Assembly (NCBI GenBank): GCA_022563075.1 | Contig: JADFOC010000144.1 | Coordinates: forward strand, 1-6,875 | Reading direction: 5' to 3' | From: Pseudomonadota bacterium | Lineage (GTDB): Bacteria > Pseudomonadota > Gammaproteobacteria > Pseudomonadales > Pseudohongiellaceae | Length of the DNA stretch: 6,875 nucleotides | In this document: in pieces, positions 1-4,716 of the stretch | Numbering within the stretch: position 1 is the first letter of the stretch | How the letters are laid out: every line of letters begins with the position of its first letter | Notes under the pieces: model-generated | Database searches by the model: none | The model's input: the letters and a program-made list of their open reading frames with translations, nothing else | Told to the model about the DNA's origin: nothing | Made by a program: the position numbers and the translations under genes

Positions 1-271
1 TCACCTCATCGTTAGAGCGGATACGCGAATCCTTCACTTGCGCCTTCAGTTCAGCGATTATTTTTGTGGTCGCGGGCATGCCCACATCGGCCATCAAAAG
101 GACTTCCTCAAGTTCCAGCATCAGTTCAGGGCCAACCTTGGCCGTGCCGCGCACCACATTATCGATGCCGCCCGCCAGGTTGTCGCGGGTTTTGAGCAAG
201 CTCTTTTTGAGCCGGGAAAAAAAGCCCGTCTTTTCGCCGTCCAAATTTTCTTCGTCAGTCATGGTCGCCAT
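1..271 (-). CDS. ftsY: Signal recognition particle receptor FtsY, 5' part (runs off the left edge)
   Basis: FtsY is the SRP receptor GTPase; with Ffh and 4.5S RNA it brings ribosomes making membrane proteins to the translocon at the inner membrane. About 90 residues are visible: a short acidic leader (TDEENLDGEK), then the start of the NG core with GFFSRLKKSLLKTRDNL, the amphipathic membrane-binding helix typical of the family, followed by the four-helix N domain (ELEEVLLMADVG, then TTKIIAELKA). The GTPase motifs lie beyond the window. The start is uncertain: ATG at 271 has a weak GGA 9 nt upstream, while ATG at 262, three codons later, has no visible ribosome site. The FG-GAP gene upstream stops at 285, so translational coupling is likely. 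The acidic A domain is only about ten residues, much shorter than in Escherichia coli FtsY, which is more usual outside the gammaproteobacteria. Identification is firm; lineage is inference. Confidence 0.9.
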   Translation of the reverse strand, partial: MATMTDEENLDGEKTGFFSRLKKSLLKTRDNLAGGIDNVVRGTAKVGPELMLELEEVLLMADVGMPATTKIIAELKAQVKDSRIRSNDEV

Positions 272-284
272 GGAAGGAGGTCCG

Positions 285-677
285 TTAATTGGCGAAAGGA
301 GAAGGGTTGACCATATTCTTTTTCAGCAACAGGCTGATCTTGTTTTCATCCCTGCTGGATACGGCGATATCCAGCAAACCGTCATTATTGAAGTCGGCAA
401 TGACCATGCCCTGGGGATATTCCGCCACCTCGTGGTAAATCGGCGGATAGGTGAACGTGCCGTCCCCTTTGCCAAGCGATATGGAAACCATGTCGAGGGT
501 GGCGTTGGTGACCGCCAGGTCGGGAATATTATCTCCGGTGAAATCGGCCACCGCCGCGAATTTGGGAAACTCGCCAGAGGCAAAATCGGGCAAGCTGGTA
601 AAAGTTCCGTCCTTGTCGTTCATAAGCACGGTCAGAGCGTGCAGAGAGTTGCTCGAAGATCTGCGCCGCACTGGCAC
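285..677 (-). CDS. FG-GAP/VCBS repeat protein, C-terminal fragment of a broken gene
   Basis: This is the C-terminal end of a beta-propeller repeat protein of the FG-GAP/VCBS (integrin-alpha-like) type, usually secreted or surface-exposed and calcium-binding. Two repeats are visible: each has a DGTF turn, then an acidic calcium-loop-like motif, DFTGDNIPDLAV in the first and DFNNDGLLDIAV in the second, followed by a strand such as KISLLLKK. The protein ends with a short tail and TAA at 285-287, 13 nt before ftsY, so the two probably share a transcript. The frame is open up to a GTG at 677, but repeat similarity begins only near 638 (ALTVLMNDKDG). Codons upstream of that are the out-of-frame reading of the CHASE3 gene, so the GTG is not the natural start and the N-terminus and signal peptide are missing. 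The family call rests on repeat motifs; no specific function can be given. If the breakpoint is an assembly error, the intact gene lies elsewhere. Confidence 0.7.
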   Translation of the reverse strand: MPVRRRSSSNSLHALTVLMNDKDGTFTSLPDFASGEFPKFAAVADFTGDNIPDLAVTNATLDMVSISLGKGDGTFTYPPIYHEVAEYPQGMVIADFNNDGLLDIAVSSRDENKISLLLKKNMVNPSPFAN

Positions 678-1095
678 CCGCAGCTACTTCTCGCCGCAAG
701 TCGATAGCGGCGACGGCGTGCTCACGCAACCATTGATTCTTTAGTGATTCAATTTCTCGTAGACGTGCAACTTGCTCTGAGTCCTCACTGACGTGCAGCA
801 GGGCTGTTTCCATGAGTACCGTGAACACATCCTGACCGCTATTATAAGGTTGAAGGAATTCATCTTTTCCTGCCACCAGAAATCCGCGCAAGCCAGATTC
901 CATGTCGGTCATCGCGGCGTTCAGATTTGCCGAATACTCAATCGCCTGCTGCGTATGATTAACCAAATCTGAGGTTTCGATCATACTTTTCAGGCTGTTA
1001 TAGGTAATGACGGATACCGGAACAACCATTCCCAATATTAGTGAAAATCCGAAGATCAATTTCCATTTGAGCTGCATACTGCTAATCATGTTCAT
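529..1095 (-). CDS. CHASE3-domain membrane receptor (probable methyl-accepting chemotaxis protein), truncated
   Basis: This is the N-terminal part of a sensory receptor. Residues 11-32 are a hydrophobic signal anchor (from WKLIFGFSLIL), followed by a periplasmic helical CHASE3 domain with its signature MTDMESGLRGFLVAGKDEFL at about 62-81, then QPYN and the heptad-like helix ending IFEQLSAR at 146-153. CHASE3 receptors of this layout continue into HAMP and a methyl-accepting signalling domain or into a histidine kinase. None of that is present: recognisable sequence stops at residue 153 (base 637), where the DNA becomes an FG-GAP gene in another frame; the last 35 codons to TGA at 529-531 are a frame shadow. 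Typical chemoreceptors exceed 500 residues, so this one lacks its whole output module and should not signal. ATG at 1095 has GGAA 7 nt upstream; later ATGs at 1089 and 1077 lack a ribosome site. Chemoreceptor rather than kinase is inference. Confidence 0.72.
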   Translation of the reverse strand: MNMISSMQLKWKLIFGFSLILGMVVPVSVITYNSLKSMIETSDLVNHTQQAIEYSANLNAAMTDMESGLRGFLVAGKDEFLQPYNSGQDVFTVLMETALLHVSEDSEQVARLREIESLKNQWLREHAVAAIDLRREVAAGASAAQIFEQLSARSDRAYERQGRNFYQLARFCLWRVSQIRGGGRFHRR

Positions 1096-1219
1096 AATAT
1101 TTCCATATTAAAATTTCGAAAAGTCACAAATGAAGAAGACTGGATTCAGAAACCCCAAAACCTTCCTTGGTTGACCCGATGAATATCTCCTGTAATCCAG
1201 CACACCGTCATATTCCAAA

Positions 1220-1245
1220 TTACCGAAATTCCATTTACATCTTTA
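1220..1245 (-). promoter_or_regulatory. Possible sigma-28 (FliA)-type promoter for the CHASE3 receptor gene
   Basis: On the minus strand TAAA (1245-1242) is followed after 14 nt by TTCGGTAA (1227-1220), compared with the flagellar sigma-28 consensus TAAA-N15-GCCGATAA: five of eight bases fit in the -10 element and the spacer is one short. It lies about 125 nt before the receptor start. Chemoreceptor genes are commonly in the FliA regulon, which is why I looked; the match alone is weak. Confidence 0.22.
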
Positions 1246-1269
1246 AGGCATTAGAAACTCGACCTCGCT

Positions 1270-1327
1270 TAGGTTAACGACGTGCAATTCGAATTTTCAA
1301 TAGTCCAAATAAAACAGAGTTAACCTA
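1270..1327. repeat. 9-bp inverted repeat with 40-bp spacer
   Basis: TAGGTTAAC (1270-1278) and its exact reverse complement GTTAACCTA (1319-1327) flank 40 bp that contain the perfect palindrome AATTCGAATT. It could be a regulator-binding arrangement or chance in AT-rich DNA; nothing adjacent decides it. Confidence 0.3.
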
Positions 1328-1569
1328 TTTAGTTTAATGGGATAATTTCAAAAACGACTGAGGAAATATCCATTTTGAACATGGGAAATATTCCGAAAGA
1401 CAGGGCGCCATGTCCGAGGCTCATGAATTTTTCTAATTCTTAGTCCACAGGAGGGGCCCGTCTGCAGACTGATATGCAGTGGTATCGAGCGCACTTTCGT
1501 CAGCGTGCAAACCGAGATGCAGGGTATTCAGAGCGTGCGATGGCCTTTTTTCACAACCCTGAGATTCCT

Positions 1570-1839
1570 CTATTTCTTATACTTGTAATGAACTTTGGAC
1601 CAAAATGCCCTGGACATCATATCTTTCGCGTTATCACAGTTACGCGCTGCAATGATTTCCAGGGGCTCAAGATTGAGCTTGTCTGCAATGATGATGCATT
1701 TCTTATCACTTAATTTCCCCGTTCTCTTCACTTCATAAATATAAGACGCAGAAACACCCAAAAATTTAGCTATTTTGAAATAACTGGAGAACTCCTTTTG
1801 CTGTTTTAGAATCTGTAAATATTTTGCTATTTCAGTCAT
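1570..1839 (-). CDS. Small phage-type helix-turn-helix regulator (DUF3693-like)
   Basis: The 89-residue protein is a probable DNA-binding repressor like those of filamentous phages and related integrated elements. Residues 17-40 form a helix-turn-helix (SSYFKIAKFLGVSASYIYEV), with a lysine-rich segment after it. Then comes CIIIADKLNLEPLEIIAA (about 48-65), the cro/cI-like helix that packs on the HTH, and a C-terminal RAFWSKV motif (77-83), which with EPLEIIAA resembles the DUF3693 family. No membrane segment or signal peptide. ATG at 1839 has only a weak AAAGA ribosome site; no better start exists. The gene is visibly AT-rich and uses many AAA, ATT and TTT codons, unlike gor, alkB and ggt, which suggests transfer. 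It faces away from small ORFs on the plus strand, the usual position for a phage repressor, but no integrase, replication or coat gene is recognisable nearby. Fold is fairly sure; family name and phage origin are inference. Confidence 0.68.
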   Translation of the reverse strand: MTEIAKYLQILKQQKEFSSYFKIAKFLGVSASYIYEVKRTGKLSDKKCIIIADKLNLEPLEIIAARNCDNAKDMMSRAFWSKVHYKYKK

Positions 1840-1991
1840 TTAAGTTTTCTTTGGTAGAATAATTGCGGATCAGGCCTGCATTGGCACCTGAATACCTGGT
1901 GGCACTGGGAGGTGTTCAATCGCCGACTGGGCTGGATACTCCTACTAGAATAGCTGGTAACTGCGCTGAATGACGGAGAATCACTCGTTGC

Positions 1992-2180
1992 ATGCGTCAA
2001 TTTAAGCTTGCTACAGGGACACCGGGGATACCTGCAACATGGCAATCAGCGGAACCTGCCGAAATACTGAATATTTCACCTGAGGCGATACGCACAGCCG
2101 AGAAGCGAGGACTCGTATATTCGCGAATCAATGGCGTTTTCAACCCTGGTGGTTACTCACTTAGTTGCAGGCATCGGTAG
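1992..2180 (+). CDS. Hypothetical 62-residue protein, possible remnant
   Basis: I do not recognise this protein. It has a GGAG (1975-1978) rather far (13 nt) before its ATG, and a charged helical middle (SPEAIRTAEKRGLVYSRING) that reads like real protein rather than random translation, then NPGGYSL and a stop at 2178-2180. The same frame is open upstream from 1863 to 1970 and broken only by a TGA at 1971-1973. Near its 3' end another frame (2165-2275) takes over with protein-like content (LRGQTETEIMAENFKN). This could be a single gene decayed by one nonsense mutation and one frameshift, or unrelated short ORFs. It lies divergent from the HTH regulator, so a link to a lost phage-like element is plausible but unproven. 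Confidence 0.33.
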   Translation: MRQFKLATGTPGIPATWQSAEPAEILNISPEAIRTAEKRGLVYSRINGVFNPGGYSLSCRHR

Positions 2181-2275
2181 AATGGCATAACCACGCAAAT
2201 GTGAGCCTGCGCGGACAGACAGAAACCGAAATTATGGCTGAGAATTTCAAAAACCCCACTAACCATCACAGTTGA
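2165..2275 (+). pseudogene. Possible continuation of the 1992-2180 ORF in another frame
   Basis: An open stretch of 36 codons from TTG at 2165 (preceded immediately by TAG) to TGA at 2273-2275 overlaps the end of the preceding ORF in a different frame. Its translation contains ANVSLRGQTETEIMAENFKN, a hydrophilic composition plausible for a protein. No ribosome site is visible before the TTG; an internal ATG lies at 2234. I list it only as a candidate remnant, because the two frames together look like one reading frame interrupted by an indel near 2160-2180. Confidence 0.2.
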
Positions 2276-2355
2276 GCCTGGACTAGTGCACTATTGGAAG
2301 CACCTGCGCTAATCGCCCGTAATCTTTAATACAAAGGTCGTAAGAGCAGGGCGGC

Positions 2356-2377
2356 TTTCTTTCACCACGGAAAGAAA
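2356..2377. repeat. 8-bp perfect hairpin
   Basis: TTTCTTTC (2356-2363) and GAAAGAAA (2370-2377) form a perfect stem with a 6-nt loop. The stem is AT-rich and followed by only three T's on the plus strand, so it is a poor terminator; role unknown. Confidence 0.3.
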
Positions 2378-2409
2378 TTTCCAACACATCGATATGTTGA
2401 ACATTATAC

Positions 2410-2455
2410 CCATGTGCTATTTCCGGTAATCTTTATTACCGGAAATAGTACATGG
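2410..2455. repeat. 20-bp inverted repeat with 6-nt loop downstream of gor
   Basis: The arms 2410-2429 (CCATGTGCTATTTCCGGTAA) and 2436-2455 pair over 20 bp with one G-T mismatch, around the loop TCTTTA. It lies about 80 bp beyond the gor stop codon. On the gor strand it is followed by GGTATAATG rather than a T-run, and on the plus strand by GGTCCCGG, so it does not meet the rule for an intrinsic terminator. It may stabilise the 3' end of the gor transcript, be a REP-like or MITE-like element, or bind a dimeric regulator. The repeat itself is certain; its function is not. Confidence 0.7.
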
Positions 2456-2536
2456 TCCCGGAAATCTGCAACATTACTGGTTATACTGTGTTATCAATGA
2501 CTTATCGATGTATTCCCGGATGATTCTCCTGGCCAA

Positions 2537-3895
2537 CTATGCATGACTCTCGCGCTTACTGCGCATGGTGACGAACTCTTCCGCCAGCGTCGGATGTATG
2601 CCTATAGTCCTATCGAAGTCCGCTTTGGTGGCGCCGCAATTCATGGCGACGGCAAAGCCTTGAATCAGTTCACCTGCATCCGGTCCTACCATGTGTATTC
2701 CCAGCACTCGGTCAGACTGTTTATCCACGATCAATTTGATCATGGATAATTCATCACGGCCGCTTAAGCTATGTTTTAGCTGCTTTACCGTCGCGTTAAA
2801 CACATCGACATCCAGGCCTTTGGCCACCGCCTGTTGTTCAGAAAGCCCCACGGTGCCGAGATTAGGATGACAAAAAACCACAGTGGCTATGTTGTCGTAC
2901 TGCATTTGCTGCTTTTCTAGTGAAAACAGTGCTCGTGCGACTATTTGCCCTTCGGCCAGCGCCACCGGGGTCAAGGCGATTCGATCGATGGCATCGCCAA
3001 CCGCGTAAATACTGGGCTCCTTAGTCTGAAAATGCGCGTTAACCGTGATAGCGCCGGTAGCGGACAACTCGACATCGACGTTCTCCAGACCCAGATTAGC
3101 CGTCATCGGTCGGCGCCCGGTTGCCACCAGCACTGTTTCACAATTTATCTCATGACCACTGTTAAGAGAAACAGATAAGCCTTTGTTGTTTTTCGTTATT
3201 TTAGAGATATCATCGTTGAGGATTAGTGTTACCGAGCGGCCAATTTCGGCCGTGATAAACTCGCGTATCTCCTCATCAAAGCCCCGTAGCAGCTTGTCCC
3301 GCCGGTAAACCAGGGTGGTCTGACACCCTAAACGGCTGAATATGCTGGCAAATTCCACCGCGATATAGCCACCACCCATGATGACCATAGACTCTGGCAG
3401 CGCCGGCAGGTGAAAGATTTCGTTAGAACTGATGGTGTATTCACTGCCAGTAAACGCCGGTATCCATGGCCAGCCGCCTACTGCGAGCAACAGGTATCTG
3501 GCAGAAACAACGCGTCCTTCCACCAAGACCTCGTGAGGTCCCTGAATGCAGGCGCGGGCCTGAAACACCGTCACGTCATTATCATCCAGTATTGCCTTAT
3601 ATATTCCATTCAATCTCTTGATTTCTTTGTCTTTGTTAGTAATGAATGTGTCCCAGTTGAAGGCGATATCAGAGGCAGTCCAACCAAAACCCCGGCTATC
3701 TTCCAAGTCATCACGGTAATGGGCCGCATAGCTGAACAGCTTCTTCGGAACGCAGCCCACATTGACACAGGTACCACCAAAATAGCGTTCTTCAGCCACC
3801 GCGACTCTGGCACCCAGACCTGCCGCTATGCGGCAGGCGCGAACGCCGCCAGATCCGGCCCCAATCACAAACAAATCATACTCAAATTCTCGCAA
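2537..3895 (-). CDS. gor: Glutathione-disulfide reductase
   Basis: The enzyme reduces oxidised glutathione to GSH with NADPH, keeping the cytosolic thiol pool reduced. It is a homodimeric FAD disulfide oxidoreductase. The 452-residue length is normal. Seen in order: FAD-binding GAGSGG (12-17), redox-active disulfide CVNVGC (Cys43 and Cys48) followed by VPKK, NADPH-binding GGGYIAVEFA (174-183), the arginines that select NADPH over NADH (Arg198 and Arg204, YRRDKLLRGFD), ATGRRP (258-263), second FAD motif YAVGD (297-301), and the dimer-interface catalytic pair His434 and Glu439 in HPTLAEE. GGWPWIP and SNEIFHLP place it in the plant/proteobacterial type. The start is TTG at 3895 with AAGGAT 8 nt upstream; no in-frame ATG or GTG lies between it and the upstream stop. 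It is divergent from the alkB-like gene with 96 bp between them. No OxyR-like site was recognised. Confidence 0.96.
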   Translation of the reverse strand: MREFEYDLFVIGAGSGGVRACRIAAGLGARVAVAEERYFGGTCVNVGCVPKKLFSYAAHYRDDLEDSRGFGWTASDIAFNWDTFITNKDKEIKRLNGIYKAILDDNDVTVFQARACIQGPHEVLVEGRVVSARYLLLAVGGWPWIPAFTGSEYTISSNEIFHLPALPESMVIMGGGYIAVEFASIFSRLGCQTTLVYRRDKLLRGFDEEIREFITAEIGRSVTLILNDDISKITKNNKGLSVSLNSGHEINCETVLVATGRRPMTANLGLENVDVELSATGAITVNAHFQTKEPSIYAVGDAIDRIALTPVALAEGQIVARALFSLEKQQMQYDNIATVVFCHPNLGTVGLSEQQAVAKGLDVDVFNATVKQLKHSLSGRDELSMIKLIVDKQSDRVLGIHMVGPDAGELIQGFAVAMNCGATKADFDRTIGIHPTLAEEFVTMRSKRESHA

Positions 3896-3991
3896 GTTAC
3901 TGTATCCTTTAGTGTTGCCAGCCCAGCAAAGACGGCATTATGCACTAGTACTTGTTCCAGAGTTACTCATTGGACCTAGAGTTGAGCAACC
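3896..3991. promoter_or_regulatory. Divergent gor/alkB intergenic region
   Basis: These 96 bp must carry the promoter of the alkB-like gene and probably that of gor. The gor ribosome site AAGGAT is at the left end. A -10-like CATAAT reads towards gor (minus strand, about 3943-3938), but its -35 is poor. On the plus strand TTGCCA (about 3914-3919) is a -35-like hexamer without a good -10. No LexA-type or Ada-type box was recognised. Confidence 0.35.
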
Positions 3992-4615
3992 ATGCAACAC
4001 AATCTATTCGAAGATCCTGCAAATTCTGATCTGGTGGTAGCACATGACTTAGGCGACGCCAAAATGCGTGAGTACCCCTATGCATTTTCCCCCACACAAT
4101 CACAGGAATTTCTCGCGCAATTGCGGCAACAGATTCTCTGGCAGCAGGACACGCTCCGGATTGCCGGCAGAGAGATAAAAGTGCCACGGCTGCAGTGCTG
4201 GATGGGCGATCCCGGCAGCCGCTATGGCTACTCCGGTATACAACTGGAGCCCTGCCCCTGGAATACGGTGGTGTTGGCTATTCGTGAGCGCGTGGAGACG
4301 CTTACTGACACCAACTTCAATTCGGTGCTGCTAAATTACTACCGTTGCGGTCAGGACAGCGTTGCCTGGCATGCCGATGACGAGCCTGAATTGGGCCCGG
4401 CGCCGGTAATTGCGTCGGTGAGTTTTGGCGCGCCGCGAAAATTTCAACTCCGGCACAAACGCCGAAGATCTCTCCCCAAGTATCAGCTAACGCTTCGTGA
4501 TGGCAGCCTATTATTTATGGAAAAAGGCATGCAAAACAATTGGATGCATCAGCTACCTAAAGTTAAAGATTTACACTCGCCTCGGGTTAATCTTACTTTC
4601 CGAATAATCCTCTAA
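3992..4615 (+). CDS. alkB: AlkB-family 2-oxoglutarate/Fe(II) dioxygenase, DNA/RNA alkylation repair
   Basis: AlkB-type enzymes reverse N1-methyladenine and N3-methylcytosine lesions by oxidative demethylation, using Fe(II), O2 and 2-oxoglutarate. The 207-residue protein carries all the key parts: NYYR (115-118), the iron-binding HAD triad start His127-Ala-Asp129 within AWHADDEPELG, a core strand VIASVSFGAPRKFQLRHK (139-156), distal iron ligand His186 in NWMHQLPK, and 2-oxoglutarate-binding Arg198 plus Arg204 in RVNLTFR near the C-terminus. PRLQCWMGDPGSRYGYSG (65-82) is the nucleotide-recognition lid region. Length and the RYGYSG lid resemble the ALKBH2/3-like bacterial group more than classical E. 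coli AlkB, so the gene symbol is by family. The ribosome site is weak (GAGTTGAG before ATG at 3992). It is divergent from gor and 101 bp ahead of ggt; no terminator is clear after it. Family is sure; the exact substrate (DNA or RNA) is inference. Confidence 0.93.
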   Translation: MQHNLFEDPANSDLVVAHDLGDAKMREYPYAFSPTQSQEFLAQLRQQILWQQDTLRIAGREIKVPRLQCWMGDPGSRYGYSGIQLEPCPWNTVVLAIRERVETLTDTNFNSVLLNYYRCGQDSVAWHADDEPELGPAPVIASVSFGAPRKFQLRHKRRRSLPKYQLTLRDGSLLFMEKGMQNNWMHQLPKVKDLHSPRVNLTFRIIL

Positions 4616-4716
4616 TCGCGGCAGCCATGCGGCAATGCAAGCCGGTTTGGCAGGTGGTTGCAGGCTTAATTTGTTACTATCATCGGCTAATTTCTAACCC
4701 CTAAATCAATTTATCC

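Larger units (their letters stand above)
1096..1569. other. Gene-free stretch upstream of the CHASE3 fragment
   Basis: No gene with a credible start, ribosome site and recognisable product is seen here. The part up to about 1430 is AT-rich and full of stops in all frames. It holds the possible sigma-28 site, the inverted repeat 1270-1278/1319-1327, and a perfect 10-bp palindrome AATTCGAATT at 1286-1295. From about 1440 to 1560 base composition changes and frames are open on both strands (for example a plus frame from 1474 and a minus frame ending at 1433), with a palindrome GTCTGCAGAC at 1460-1469. I do not recognise any of these translations. A ribosome-site-like AGGAGG at 1449-1454 has no start codon at a useful distance. 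Confidence 0.5.
1840..2536. other. Region between the HTH regulator and gor without a convincing gene
   Basis: The first part (1840-2280) holds only the short unrecognised ORFs described separately. A candidate -10 element TAGAAT with an extended TGG is at 1853-1860 on the plus strand, but no good -35 partner is present. From 2281 to 2536 all frames are short. This stretch has an 8-bp hairpin at 2356-2377, a 20-bp inverted repeat at 2410-2455, and an outer 9-bp inverted pair at 2386-2394/2503-2511. No tRNA, dif-like recombination site or classic T-run terminator is seen. Confidence 0.45.

Noticed and set aside
66..707. Long open frame of 213 codons on the plus strand
   Set aside because: It is antisense to ftsY and the FG-GAP gene, both recognisable on the minus strand, and its translation is low-complexity and resembles no family.
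632..1538. 11-bp direct repeat TCAGAGCGTGC at 632-642 and 1528-1538, the first copy on the breakpoint
   Set aside because: Several 11-bp repeats are expected by chance in a window this long, and a deletion between the copies would have left only one.
1474..1713. 79-codon plus-strand ORF
   Set aside because: Its 3' part is antisense to the HTH regulator, it has no ribosome site at a useful distance, and I recognise nothing in it.
1836..2045. 69-codon minus-strand ORF upstream of the HTH gene
   Set aside because: Cysteine- and proline-rich shadow translation with no ribosome site; it overlaps better plus-strand frames.
1840..2340. dif-like XerCD site expected if the patch were a filamentous prophage
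   Set aside because: No stretch resembles the two 11-bp arms of dif; GGCATAACC near 2183 is too poor a match.
3410..3979. 189-codon plus-strand ORF
   Set aside because: Entirely antisense to gor, whose motifs are all intact.
4616..4716. Possible terminator between the alkB-like gene and ggt (AAGCC ... GGCTT then AATTTGTT)
   Set aside because: Only a 5-bp stem with a 19-nt loop and no proper T-run.
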